A stretch of 64,000 nt of DNA from Physcia stellaris (Eukaryota; Ascomycota; Lecanoromycetes; Caliciales; Physciaceae). The position numbers and the translations under genes are program-made. Positions 32,299 through 43,746 of the stretch are shown one piece after another (positions within the stretch are counted from its first letter, which is position 1; each line of letters begins with the position of its first letter). Location of the stretch: positions 682,001-746,000 of the forward strand of contig JABSSW010000010.1 of the NCBI GenBank assembly GCA_018902385.1, given 5' to 3'. The notes beneath the pieces are model-generated. The model saw nothing but the letters and a program-made list of their open reading frames with translations, ran no database searches and was not told where the DNA came from.

Positions 32299-34525
32299 TC
32301 AGCTCCCGAATCCTCTGTCTGCAGGTACGAGTACATCCGGTAGCTGGTGGTCGGGATCCCGGCCACGTCCACCTCCACGGTCGAATGCCTTACGATCCAA
32401 GCATTGGGGTCGCCAGAAATCCCGCTGCTCGGCGTATGTCAGGTTGCTGCTCCCTCCGTATGGACCGCCCTGATGCTTCCCCGGTGCGTAACCTAATGGC
32501 CACATGGGAATATAGCACAGTTCCTGTTGTACTCTCATGAAGTTAGACAGCTGCCCCACGCGACTGGAAGTAAGGAAGAAGAGTAGCCGGCGTGCACGTA
32601 CATTCCAAGAACACTTCTCCTCACACTGTGTCCATAGGTCCCAATTAATCCACTTTAGGAAATCTTTGATCGTCTGCGCGAAGGTCTTGACCTCCTCCTT
32701 CACGGCGTTGCTGCCGCTCATGTTTGTTGTCTTTTCATGCGTGGCACCACCACCATTTGGTAGGAGGTTGCTTGTATACTTTTCAGTCCACACAAAAGTA
32801 TCCCACTCCCAAGAGCATATCCGGCGAAGCACTATCTCCACCGAATCCTTGATCAACGCTTCGAATCGATTATAATCCTTGCTTGATATGTGCTTGGTGT
32901 AGAGAAGCTCACACCGTTGAAGCGTCTCATGCTTGATTTCCTCGATAGAGCCTAAATTCCCTGTGGAATATTGGAGAAAAGGTTGGAGTGTTGCGTGGCT
33001 AAGCCCGTGGGTGTGAACAAAAAAGTCTTCAAGTGACATCAAGCCCTGCTGATATCTTGCCGTGGCTGCAGCTATCTCTGTTATGCGGCCTTTGTGTTGA
33101 CTCACTATGGTCTCGGTGAGTGCTTGCCAATTGATGCCGGAACATGGTACTCGGTCTTCAAACCAACGAGCTGACGAGTAAGCCTGAATGTTTGGCGACG
33201 TGACGATATCGGACGCCGTTCGGACCCATGTCTTCACCATTGCTGAGTCCTCCACGCTTACATCGAGTAGACGGTGTCCTCTTCGCAAACCCCAACCAGA
33301 TTGGAAGCTCTGTCCATCATCGATCAGCTCATGATGCTTTCCACTCAAGCTTCTGAGGTTAGGATCATAGAAAGTGACGAAGCCGCAGAGATTGAGAACG
33401 ACTCTGGATTCAGGATGGTTTCCTGCGATATGACCATATCCGCCGTAGTGCCAGGTGCCGCTACGAACCCATTCCCAACCATTGTTGGACGCATACATAT
33501 TTCCGATACCGTGCGGCGGTGGCCGAGTTGGGTCCTGAGGTAGCCCGGGATCATCTTCTCGAGATGAGCCTATCCCTGGAATTGTGACGTTGACCACATG
33601 CGACTGTACCAAATGGGATGATTCGAAATTGCAGATGAGTGTCTCGAAGCCTACATCCATTCTCATAATACCGTCCACATGCATGTCATTTGCTAATGCA
33701 CACAATTCGTAACCACGAGCGGTCTCATTATAAGTGAATTCTATTCCAGGCTCTTTGAGTATATGCTGCCGCAACAGTGCGGTCTGTGAGTCCAATGTAC
33801 CATAGGTTGAGAGTACGGCTGACTGTCCATCAAAATACAATAGCTTTAACTCTTTAGTTGTGACGAATGTATGCATAAACGTAACGCCCGTCGATGCATA
33901 GATACCAAGACCCATTTCTCTGACAGACATTTAGATTTCATGAACATAGTGACGCAGCTCTAGGTGTGACTTACGGATCGAAAGAGAACCACGTTGGCTT
34001 TCGGGGTACTCCAACCCATTGCTTCGCATGATAGAGCGGCGTACCTCGCGGCAGCTTGACGGTTACTATGGAATGCCCATTCGCTCCATACGAGCTTGGC
34101 CACTGTTTGAGCAATGAGTAGATGGAGTCGAATATGAAAGGTGCCGTAGTCTCGCAATCTGAATGATATTGCTCACATCCGGAAAGATTCTCCGTGTTGA
34201 TGTGACGGCTTCTTGATCTTTGATGGGCGGCTCCCGTCCACAGAAAATGTAGAAGAATCGCTAGGAATAGAGCGATAGACCAAATTAGCCCTTGTCTGAA
34301 AGAGCGTTTCTGTCGTTGCTTGAGGTTGAGACTGGGAGAAGACATTGTGAAATTAGCACCAAAACTGTTCAAGGTCACCGGCACAGGAGCCCCCTTCACC
34401 TTGGTAATTGGACCCCCTCGTTCGGTGAATGGACTTCTCTTACCGGGAATGTCAACTTCGGTTCTGCCGCCATTCTGCTGAAAACATTTAGTGGATTTAG
34501 TAGTGCAAGAGGCAATACATGTCAT
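32299..34525 (-). CDS. Membrane-anchored protein with a large extracytoplasmic domain, unknown function
   Basis: Exons 33975-34525, 32602-33919 and 32299-32523 give 697 aa. The introns are 33920-33974 (GTAAGT..GTCAG) and 32524-32601 (GTACGT..CAACAG); the second is in frame but removing it joins KCSWN to ELCYIPMWPLGY as in relatives. A single N-terminal membrane helix (LIWSIALFLAILLHFLW) is followed by a Cys-poor lumenal domain with conserved-looking blocks WFSFDPEMGLGIYAS, KELKLLYFDGQSA, NGWEWVRSGTWHYGGYGH, SLSGKHHELI and GWGLRRGHRLLDVS, ending near FDRGGGRGRDPDHQLP. The start at 34525 is uncertain; ATG 34345 is an alternative just before the anchor. No catalytic motif is recognised. It sits directly upstream of the multi-pass gene on the same strand. 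Confidence 0.75.
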
Positions 34526-35309
34526 GTCGGAAACAAAAGAAAAGCCTTGGTTAGGTGTGGAACATGTGTTTTCGATGAAACTAACTGTCCGCCTTTTGGC
34601 TGTTGGCCTTGAGCCTTCAGATCAACGAAATTCTCAGACTCATATCGAAGTCCTTCCCACACATATCTCGAGTTTTCCAATTTTTATTACAATATTCATG
34701 ACCCGATGTCTATACGATTAGCCGTAAGAAATTTAAGAGACATGCCGATTAACATGAGAGAAGTAGCAAGAAATGGAGCGGCCGAAAAGCTGATAGGCGA
34801 TTGAGCGAAGGGAAACATTGAACTGCACGGCTTTGGAATGCGTGTGCTGCTCTGATAATTCCCAATTCGGAATTCTGCCAGAAAAGCGGACTGGACAGTG
34901 AGGCGAATTCTTTCATCTCGTCACCACTATGTCTTCTCTTTCCTAGGAGTGTCTACTCTGCAAGAGCGGAGTGTAAAAGGTGTAGATGTCGAGATCAAGT
35001 CAGAAACGGCGAGGTGTAAAATGAGGAGAACATCGAAGATGAACAAGAACATGTTTGATCTTTAGACGGGATGACTATCGTGGTCGGTTCCGGAGGCCAT
35101 TCCGGGTATTGGGGTCCATTTCCGCTTTTCCACCTACCTAGGCGAGGCAGTACGAGTACTAATTAGTAACCGTTTTCTAAGTTTTGATGATAACTTCTCA
35201 ATATCTCCCCGGAGACATGGTTGAGCATATCCACCTTTATGAAAGCCGGGCCCCCAGCTCCAAGATACGCCGGATCAAAGCCATCGTCTCCCACCACAAA
35301 CATAACACC
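34526..35309. other. Intergenic, about 780 bp
   Basis: Promoter of the membrane-anchored gene and 3' flank of the rhodanese gene. The plus-strand frames at 35184-35693 are antisense to the rhodanese exons and are rejected. Confidence 0.5.
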
Positions 35310-36095
35310 TCATCTCTCCACCTTGCCGCCCCTCCCCATCCATTCATCCCACCCCCCAGCCATCTCCCCAACCCTCACGCCCGTCCAACCCCCTTCCCCC
35401 GCAGCCATCTGCGCCGCAGCCCTCGATCGCACGCCCGCTTTGCAGTAGAATATCACCTCCGTAACACCTTCCTCTTCCCCTTTCCCTCCTCCGCCTCCTT
35501 CGCCATCTTCCTCATCCCCACCCCCATGATTCCCAGTCCCCAAATCAGCGCTCGGATCCGCACCCCCATGTCCCGCCGTAGCCGTCGTCTCGCTGTCTAT
35601 CTCAGCGACTCCCCGTCACTACCTCCCCATTTTACATCAGAACCAGGCTTCTCAAAGCCAAATCGATCCCGAAAGTCCTCTTCACTCAAGTAGATGGAGT
35701 CCGGGTTGGAGGTCAGGGGCATGGAGACGGCGCCGGGGATGCGGCCTGTGGCAGCGAGCTCTGAGGGTTCGCGGACGTCGATTATGATTGGTTTTTGGGA
35801 GGTGGGGGAGGTGGTTAGGGATTGTATCTATGGAGGCGGGGTTAGGTTTTGAGGTTTAAGGGTGGTGGAGGAGAGAGCGGATGAGAAGACCAAACTGTAC
35901 CTCTTCGAAAGTGTAGCGTTTTGTGGGCGGCGGTTGGGAGCTGTAGAGGCGGTGTGATGGGGAGAGCGAGAGTGAGAGGAAAGGTCGGGGTGCACCATTA
36001 AGGAAGGGAGGATGAGCGTGGGAGAGGGGGATTGGAAGGGCGAGGGGGCGGAGCGATGAGCCTGTGAGTAGACGTGATATTCGTCGGGTCGCCAT
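35310..36095 (-). CDS. Rhodanese-domain protein, probably mitochondrial
   Basis: Exons 35901-36095, 35636-35827 and 35310-35510 give 195 aa. The introns are 35828-35900 (GTACAG..TCCATAG) and 35511-35635 (GTAAAA..GATGAG with a CTGAT branch). The N-terminus is Arg/Ser/Leu-rich and amphipathic (MATRRISRLLTGSSLRPLAL), a likely mitochondrial presequence. The domain follows: KRYTFEEIQSLT, PIIIDVREPSELAATGRIPGA, the loop YLSEEDFRDRFGFEKPG, and the active-site loop EVIFYCKAGVRSRAAAQMA with the catalytic Cys. It ends GGWDEWMGRGGKVER. Single-domain rhodaneses move sulfane sulfur to thiol acceptors. A Gly/Glu-rich insert precedes the active-site strand. If the second intron is not real, a one-base shift must be assumed instead. 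The gene lies head-adjacent to SRP68 on the same strand. Confidence 0.8.
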
Positions 36096-36257
36096 TGTGT
36101 GATTGCGTCTTAATCACCTGGGAGTTTGGGTCGCGAGAAATCGATGTCACAGAGGAGGGACGGCGTTATCGGGTTTAAGCTTCACGTAAATTCATATAAG
36201 AATTGTCGGAGCTGCTCTATGATAGCAGGTAGAGTAAAGCTGAGCTGAAAGATTGCT

Positions 36258-38167
36258 CTACCGACCAAACCCAAACCATCCTCTCTTCGTCTCCTTTTTT
36301 GCCTCCTCGATCACATCCACTTTCCCGCCATCTTTCTCTCTCCCTCTGCCAGGATACTCGATGTAATTGCTCGCGAAGTCAAAGAACAATGGTTTCACGG
36401 GTATGGGTTGGATTTTCGGCGGGTAGGTAACTAGATTGTTGAGGTCCGCGCCGTTGACTGGAAATTCATTCAACCGCTCGATCATCGGGAGCGCCGTCTT
36501 AGCTTTTGCGTCTGCAGCTTTGACGTCCGCCTCGTAAATATCGTGGAGCTCGACAAGGGCGTGATGACGATGGACGAGGCCTTGGAGTAGCGTGTGTAGG
36601 GAGGACGTTTGGGATGGGTTGACTTCTAGGTTTGGTGGTTTAGAAGGAGAAGTGTCCGTTTGGCTTGATGGAGGAAGTTGAGGGCAGAGGTCGAGAGCGC
36701 GGGCGAAGAGTGCAAGGGCGTTTTTGGTATTGGATAGGAGGGCATGGGAACGAGCGATGGCCAGGCATCGCAGGGAGGCAAAGTATTCTCTCTTCACATC
36801 AAGCTCTTGGACGAAGGCTTGGTCGGCAGCGACGCCGGGAAGACCTTTCACAGAGTCTAAGCTCTGGAGAGTCGCATCGTACAACACGACCCGTTCGCGG
36901 AGTCGTGTAAGCTTTCGACCCGTTCCTTCTTCTTGCTGTTTGTGTGGTTTGCCGTCTTTCCTTGGTCGCCGGGGTTTCTGGTTCATCTCATCTTCAAGTA
37001 AGGCTCCATCTTGACTGCCGCAAAGGACCCGATTTCTCCCTATTCTCCATCCGACCAGAGCGTAATTGACTGCTGTTCGCGTGATCTGCAATGCTTGCAT
37101 GCGCCGGTCACCTTGGGAAACGCCTTCGCTAGCAAGCTCATCGATTGCTGTTTTCGTAGAGTCCACAGCATCTTGACTAGGTATTAGAACATCGTCGTAT
37201 GCGGCGGCTTTTGCTTTTGCATCTAGGTCCGGATTTGATGATAAGAAAGACGACAGCTTGGATTCGGCACCTGATACTACGGCTAAGGCCAGAGCCGTCG
37301 ATGCATCTTCCAGATCGACCTCCCGCGACCTCCATCGAATGGTCTTGGGCACGTCCTGTGCTTCTCCGCCAGCTCCTTTTTTCTGCCCGGATCCGCCCTC
37401 GTTCAAGGCGTCTGGATATGTTTTCAATATCTCCTGGGTATACTTATTATCATCTCGAGGTATGTAACGGGCGACGATGGTGTCTATTGTGGTTGTTCGA
37501 GGAAGTTTGGATTGATAAGCCGCGTACCGTATGCTTGGGTCGATGGTAGTGGACAGAAGATCTTTGAAGACATCGTCGCGCTTTGTGTTCCCCGATATCG
37601 CCAGGCAAGCATAGATGAGTCTGGCCTCCGAGTATGACTGCAAGCATGTTTGCCAGCTCCGTTTCTCAAACTCCACAGCGCCCCGTAATGAGATATAGTA
37701 AGCCCGGGCTTCAAAAAGGTCATCTTGCGTAGATCCGCATGCTTCTTGGTCCTGAAGCAGTTCCACAAGGCTTTGAGCGTAAGTACTGGCCTTGTGCAAT
37801 TTTGAGCTGATATGCTGTCTGGTCGACCCTGTTATTGCTTTGGTTCCTGCATCTGCGGAGTGGATGGATTTCATGTGCATCGCTTGAGCCCATGCCCGTT
37901 CAGCGGTGAGCAGAAGCAAATGGACAAATCTAAAGTTCTCTTAGCGCCCGGTCCAGAGGGAATCCTGAATACCCACTCATGGTTGCTTTTTATGTCTTCG
38001 GTAGAAATGGGAGCTTTGGCGGAATATCTGCGATTCCTGGCGGAGGTGTAATTGAGCTTTCGGCGGACGACAAGAAGCCTTCTCGACAACTGGGTCCGGT
38101 AGAAGCCATAGTCACCGACAAGAAGAGCTTTCTCCCTCCGAGCAACGATGAACTTGGTGATGTCCAT
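36258..38167 (-). CDS. SRP68: Signal recognition particle subunit SRP68
   Basis: Exons 37977-38167 and 36258-37929 give 620 aa, close to the usual ~600-630. The 47-nt intron 37930-37976 (GTGGGT..CTTTAG) joins NHE to FVHLLLLTAERAWAQAMHMKS, the family hallmark. The start is ATG 38167 (MDITKFIVARREKALLVGDY), followed by the Arg/Lys-rich RNA-binding helices YRTQLSRRLLVVRRKL. The middle consists of TPR-like helices. The C-terminus ends IQPIPVKPLFFDFASNYIEYP and KRGWFGFGR, the part that binds SRP72 in relatives. SRP68 forms a heterodimer with SRP72 on SRP RNA and serves co-translational targeting to the ER. It is transcribed divergently from the PPR gene with a ~340-bp shared promoter. Confidence 0.96.
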
Positions 38168-38503
38168 GCTTGATTGTACAGTGTGCACACACCACTTTAC
38201 AATTGTCGATGTGGGGTATCAGACCCTTTGTATGTAAGATATCTGACTGGCGGCAAGCTAATGCAGTACGGTACCAGTGATGACGGACTGCATCTTGCAG
38301 CTTTTCCTCCATCGCACCCTCGTAATACATTTGGCCACCTTCACAGCCCTCCTCACTTTCTCTGAGGATGTTGCAGCAAGTCCACACGTCAGAGACCATA
38401 AGATTCTCTCTGCGAACGACACCACAGTACAACGCCGCCCGATAGCCTATGATCCTGCCATCGCCGCCTGCCTCAGATCCAGTGGAGGGAGGTTCGCTGG
38501 GGC
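38168..38503. promoter_or_regulatory. Shared divergent promoter of SRP68 and the PPR gene
   Basis: Only 336 bp separate the two ATGs (38167 on the minus strand, 38504 on the plus strand), so both core promoters must lie here. No clear TATA box is visible, as is common for housekeeping genes. Co-regulation is possible but not shown. Confidence 0.5.
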
Positions 38504-41500
38504 ATGATAGAGAGGGCTGTTGGATGCCTCCAGAAAAGAGGGAATCGCTTGACTCGCGTTGCGCATCAGACACCATTAAAGAGCCCTCGCCGCTTGCACT
38601 CCGCGTTTTGGTCCCATGGCGCAGGTAGCATTGACTTGCCATCTTGGTGGCTCGCCTTGCTCCAACTTCCACAAAGCACGAAGACGGCGGAAGTAGCACA
38701 GGAAAATTCCCAACCCAAATATTTGGATTTTCTATACCCATCGCAGGCCTTGAAATTCGTGTTAGAACTCGGAAACACGGGCCCAGCTTTCTTTAGGCGG
38801 CGAAGACTGGTCACAGCAGACCATCATTGCTGCCGAGCCTACACATCATTTACGGCAGAATCTTTGTTCGATATATCTACCTATGCATCTTCCCACGAAG
38901 CGGAAGCCGAAACAATTGCGACGCAGCCTGAGGTTGGAGATACATCGCGCGCCAAATTTCTCGAGATGCGGCTGGATGAGCTACTGCGCGACGATGCTCC
39001 TGAAGCGGTTCTTTCAGGATTATGGGAGACTTATCTGGAATTGCGAAGTCTCGCTGTCGTGTTAAAGCCGCGACAGTTTCTCAGATTCCTCCGATGTCTA
39101 ACTAGGTCCAAGTCCAAAATTAATAGAACGCGGTCACTGGAGGCTCTCGGATCAGTACCGATGAATGAGCGGAAGTCCATTCATTACAGTTATGCGATTT
39201 CTGCTGCATTAAACAACGATAACGTCGAGGCTGCTGTTCGCCTGCATTCCGAAGCTCTTGCGAACCTCCATGTATCTATCGGGACCTCCTCTCTGCTCTC
39301 GTATACTGTCGAGCAGCAAATATGGCAGGTAGCTATTGAGACGTGGCAAGCATATTGGAATCATAAACAGGGACATGTTGAGCTCCCAGATATTTGGGCT
39401 GGTGTTGATACCATTCCGTTGCCAGAACTATGGGCAAATGCTGTATCAGCCGTCGATTTTGCTGCAACCATGACTGAAATGAGTGATACTGGCGCTGCTG
39501 CAGCCTCCCGAGCATTCGCGCTTCAACTCGCTTTGCGATCATTTGCTATTCGCAGCTCTTCAGATGATACCGTCCATCAGAGTACGAGCGTCTACGGACT
39601 CAAACGGTACAGCCAATCCCGAGGCCGAAGCCGCAGGCTTCATTCACGGTTGAAGAAGTCAGGTATCATCGAAGTGCAGCATCCAAATATGGAGAGACAC
39701 GGACAATTGTTTGACAAAGCTACAAGGCTCCAAACCCCTACGCGCGAGCTTTTCGAAACTGCCATCTATCAGGCGCTCTCCTTTAATTCTAGACTCTACA
39801 CTATTCAAGCCTTAAGATTCTATCAAGCCTTCCGTGAGAACGAACACATCACGCCAGCTGCTGATTTCTTAGTAGCTCTGCTCGACCAAGTCTGCGACAT
39901 CCGCAGTGAAGCTGGTATATTCTTGATACTCAACGACTATCGCTATTTCCATGGGCGCTTGACATTTGCTGTCTTCCGCCGCGTCATACCCGGGCTGGCT
40001 GACTTAGGAAACCGGACAGCTGTTGAAGACTTACTTGACGAACAGCTTAAGCAGTTTGGGAAGATCAGGCACTCGCACACTGCAAATGCTATCCTCCAGG
40101 TATGCTACCGTAGAGGCGAAGTCAGCCAGGCTGTGGAAAGCTTCAAGAGTTTGGAGCAACGGTATGGTTTCAAACCTAATCTGCACTCTTTCAATATTGT
40201 TATTCGGACACATACACGCGTTGGCGACGTCGAGGGTGCATCCACCTGGTTCAACAACCTCTTAAGCTCTGGCTTTAAGCCAAATCAGCAAACACTAGTC
40301 CCGCTGATGGCCATGTTTGCAAAGAGAGGCGACTTAGAGGCTGTGAAACAGCTCCTGCGGCAATCAGAGACCTACGGTATTGAGACGAATATCGCCATGA
40401 TCGATTCCATAGTCCTGGCTCAAGTCAATAATGACCAGCTTGTGGCTGCCGAAACCTTAGTTCACGAGGCGTTGGACACTGTTGAGGATGTCCCTCGAAG
40501 TTCACGCACTAGAATGTGGAATTATCTGCTAAATGCTTTTGCAATGCGTGGTGACCTTGATAAAGTCACTGACCTTCATCGGAAAATGCGGGCGAACAGT
40601 ATACCTTCCAACGCAACCACCTTCGCTGCCCTGATGCATGGCCTCTCTATTCAGAGACAGCCGGCTGCAGCACACCGAATCCTTACTGAAATTATGGAGC
40701 AATTAGCAATCGTCCCTTCGGCACTACACTACGCGATATGTATGAGCGGTCAGCTCCTGATGAAGAACAATCGCACAGTCTTTGCTTTGTATGCCGAGAT
40801 GCTTGAAAAAGAGGTCAAGCCTGATATTGCTGTACACAACCTTCTCATCCGGGCTGCTGCGAACATCGACAGTGATGGAAGTAAGGAAAAGGGCAAAGGA
40901 GCTGATCAGGAGAAATACGAATTTGCGAGACAGACTTTTGATCAAGTTCTAAAGGACCTCGATCCGGTTGAGCTCGCCACCACCGAGCCTATCAAGTTCA
41001 TCGGGGCTAATAGAGTTGATGAGTCCTTCACTTCCTCCTACTTTTCGTACCTCATATTCCTCCATGGCAAACAGAAAGCAATGGATCAGGTGAAGGACCT
41101 CTACGACCGGTTTAACAAGACTAAAAGTACCCTTCAAATGGACATCGAGAGTACTCCTCCTATACAGATGCTCAGTGCGCTTATGGTAGCTCATCTCAAC
41201 GTCAACGATTACGAAGCGGTAAATCAATGTTGGGAGCTGTCGCTTAAAAAGGCACAAAAGCTTGCCTGTCGAGCGGGAGCTAGGATTTCTGAGCCTGGCT
41301 GGGTCCTCCCCGCTCGGCGTTTCATCCTTAATGTGCATCTCAGACATTACATCAAGTCTCTCGTTGTTCAATCCAAACTCGATGAGGTCAAAAAAACGAT
41401 CAAGCACCTTCACTACTGTGGCTACGAATTAGACTCCAAGACATGGAACCTCTACGTCCGAAGTCTCGTCCAGAACGACGAAGCCTTGGAGGCTTTTGAG

Positions 41501-41803
41501 CATTGCGAGAAGGAACTTATTCCAGGTTGGGAAGGTTGGGCACCACCGAACGCTAAGTTTATGAAGAAAGGTCTCTATTACAGGCAGCCAAAACGCCTAG
41601 AGCCTCACCGTCGTCTTCCGGCCTACGATACCTTGGTATATCTAGCTGCTGCATACGTGGATGCCCAGGCTTCTCTCAGTGTAAAAGGAGGCACGCCATT
41701 GTCGCAGCAATTATACGATGTAGCACCCAAGACCGTTGATGTTGTGCATCATCTACCGAGACTGGACGATCCATTACAAAGACAGCTACTGAACAGAGCA
41801 TGA
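38504..41803 (+). CDS. Mitochondrial pentatricopeptide repeat (PPR) protein
   Basis: A single exon of 1099 aa. The N-terminus (MIERAVGCLQKRGNRLTRV) is basic, Ser/Leu-rich and acid-free, a plausible mitochondrial presequence. From about residue 420 come repeated ~35-residue helical pairs with PPR features, for example LHSFNIVIRTHTRVGDVEGA, FNNLLSSGFKPNQQTLVPL, MAMFAKRGDLEAVKQLL and DLHRKMRANSIPSNATTFAA, with further repeats towards the C-terminus. PPR proteins bind organellar RNA and act in processing, stability or translation. Length and layout resemble the fungal factors needed for cytochrome oxidase mRNA expression (cya-5 type), but the RNA target cannot be told from sequence. The frame is intact throughout. 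Confidence 0.85.
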   Translation: MIERAVGCLQKRGNRLTRVAHQTPLKSPRRLHSAFWSHGAGSIDLPSWWLALLQLPQSTKTAEVAQENSQPKYLDFLYPSQALKFVLELGNTGPAFFRRRRLVTADHHCCRAYTSFTAESLFDISTYASSHEAEAETIATQPEVGDTSRAKFLEMRLDELLRDDAPEAVLSGLWETYLELRSLAVVLKPRQFLRFLRCLTRSKSKINRTRSLEALGSVPMNERKSIHYSYAISAALNNDNVEAAVRLHSEALANLHVSIGTSSLLSYTVEQQIWQVAIETWQAYWNHKQGHVELPDIWAGVDTIPLPELWANAVSAVDFAATMTEMSDTGAAAASRAFALQLALRSFAIRSSSDDTVHQSTSVYGLKRYSQSRGRSRRLHSRLKKSGIIEVQHPNMERHGQLFDKATRLQTPTRELFETAIYQALSFNSRLYTIQALRFYQAFRENEHITPAADFLVALLDQVCDIRSEAGIFLILNDYRYFHGRLTFAVFRRVIPGLADLGNRTAVEDLLDEQLKQFGKIRHSHTANAILQVCYRRGEVSQAVESFKSLEQRYGFKPNLHSFNIVIRTHTRVGDVEGASTWFNNLLSSGFKPNQQTLVPLMAMFAKRGDLEAVKQLLRQSETYGIETNIAMIDSIVLAQVNNDQLVAAETLVHEALDTVEDVPRSSRTRMWNYLLNAFAMRGDLDKVTDLHRKMRANSIPSNATTFAALMHGLSIQRQPAAAHRILTEIMEQLAIVPSALHYAICMSGQLLMKNNRTVFALYAEMLEKEVKPDIAVHNLLIRAAANIDSDGSKEKGKGADQEKYEFARQTFDQVLKDLDPVELATTEPIKFIGANRVDESFTSSYFSYLIFLHGKQKAMDQVKDLYDRFNKTKSTLQMDIESTPPIQMLSALMVAHLNVNDYEAVNQCWELSLKKAQKLACRAGARISEPGWVLPARRFILNVHLRHYIKSLVVQSKLDEVKKTIKHLHYCGYELDSKTWNLYVRSLVQNDEALEAFEHCEKELIPGWEGWAPPNAKFMKKGLYYRQPKRLEPHRRLPAYDTLVYLAAAYVDAQASLSVKGGTPLSQQLYDVAPKTVDVVHHLPRLDDPLQRQLLNRA

Positions 41804-43746
41804 TGTAACTTTTGTATATAACGCGAAACCTTTCCGCTTGAGCGACCAAGGCGAGCTACCTTTACGACATCCTTGGCATTTAGCGAGCTTAAGGAGGGTT
41901 TACGAAAACATGTACATATGTCGATTTTTTGGCACTGGTAGGCGTTGTATATCACCCTTAAGCAAGGTGCTCGTAGACCACAAGGGTCTTTCAATCATCA
42001 TAACAATTCTCTTGCCGATATGATATTTCTATCGCCTAATCTCGCATGACATCTAGGGCCTGATGAGAGAACTGACGGTGACAGATAAACGTCATAGGCA
42101 GAGAATGTGGAAAATTATAAGGCGGAAGCAGCTGGCACTAATGGCTACAATAAGGAATGAGAGGAGGAAGGGGACAGGGAAAACCTCAAAGTCGGTATGT
42201 AATCGCTTAGCAACAGATCTGCAGGTCCTGATATGTTGTCTAGTGGTCCTTTAGTACGTGCCCATATGGGTTCTAGAAGAATTATACTGTCCCTCGGAGC
42301 CATTCTCACACATTGGCACGGTGTTATTGTCGACGAAACATTCCTCTATTTGATGGGTTAAGCGGTGTCCTTCACAATAGAGTAAGTCCGCCCGCGCAGC
42401 ATACATCTTTCAATTTTGCACTTAAGAATGCCAGTATTGGTGGTTGATCGGAAGAAGCGACGCAAGACCTGAATGTGACTGCTCTCCTTAGTATCGTGGC
42501 AATTTTATTGTTTACCACAAGCCCGCCAGCGAAGATGTTGCGTATTCGTTAGGTACTGAGCAAGTCATTGCTGACTGTGGAGGTGAGGTCGCCTATATAC
42601 ACGGTCAAAAAGCTAGATGAGGCTAGCTTGCAGCATTATCAGCGGTTTGTTTCATTTTCGGTGACTATCATCTCGATGTCATGGAATTGATCGTTTTCAG
42701 CATGTTACAGGTGGTTTCTTGCCGACTCGTGCACATCGAACAGCTTCGCAATCAATGAAAAGTGTCCTGTCATTGTCTTTCTTGTAGATTCTTCCCGATT
42801 CACTTATCTTATTCTCTACCAAGTCGATACTGCGAGTCTGTAGGCTGGGATTGAACACAAGCCACGCTTCTGGATTGCATCCACAACATCGATAGCATCT
42901 CTTGATTCTTCTTAGCTATGACGGCCCTCTAATTACTAGTAGTTGCAGCCTTCTAGCCTACCGTGAAAAAAAGGCTTTGGATAAAATCGGGTAAATCGAG
43001 CGCCAGATGGCCTCAGCCCATTCGGATTCACCTATTTCGAGGAGTCGATCGTCAAGGAATTTCAGTAGCCGTGGTCATACGCCTTTGACTTGATTTCAGA
43101 ATCTAATTCAGGATACTCGGAATTCCGAATTTTGACATGTGGAAAACCAATCGTCATGCAGCATTCCAGCATACTCTCCCCTTGGTCTTAAGACGGGTTA
43201 CAGCAGCATACTCTCATACTCCTCAACATAAGCAAACACTACGATTTCCCGTGGTACGAGCACCGGTATGCTCCCGTAGCATATCAATGTGTGTACCCGT
43301 CCTGTCAACTTCTGCAGGAGGCCGAAGCTTTTACTCTCAAGTCCAAAGTGGCTTGGAGTATTCTTGATTTAAGGTCCAAAGAGCATTGTTGCATAGCCAC
43401 AGCTGCAAAATGGGGGTAAAGATAGCCTCTCATCGTTCATGGGACAATTCTGCCTAGGTAAGATGCTATGGGCTCTGTGGGTGGTCTTCCATGACCCTCT
43501 GCCATTTCGAAGGTCGACCTCGTCAAATGGCTGCGTCCAGTTTTCTTTCGACTGGCAAGATACATCGCTGCGTTTTGCCGTGTATCACAGAGTCGGCTGG
43601 TCAATTGGCTGCATCACCAGTAATGACAGCCATGCTGCCACGTCTACAGTATATCTAATGAAGCTTTCGCAATCTCACTTACAAATGCTGTTTCCACGTT
43701 CGACTCGTGGGACATTCTTTTCTGAGTATTCTATAACTCTATTAAG
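41804..43746. other. Intergenic, about 1.9 kb
   Basis: No supported gene. Frames at 42063-42254 and 43137-43367 (+) lack motifs. The region is AT-rich and probably contains the 3' flank of the PPR gene and the promoter of the next gene. Confidence 0.5.

Noticed and set aside
35184-35693. 169-codon plus-strand frame
   Set aside because: Antisense to the rhodanese exons, which carry recognisable active-site motifs.
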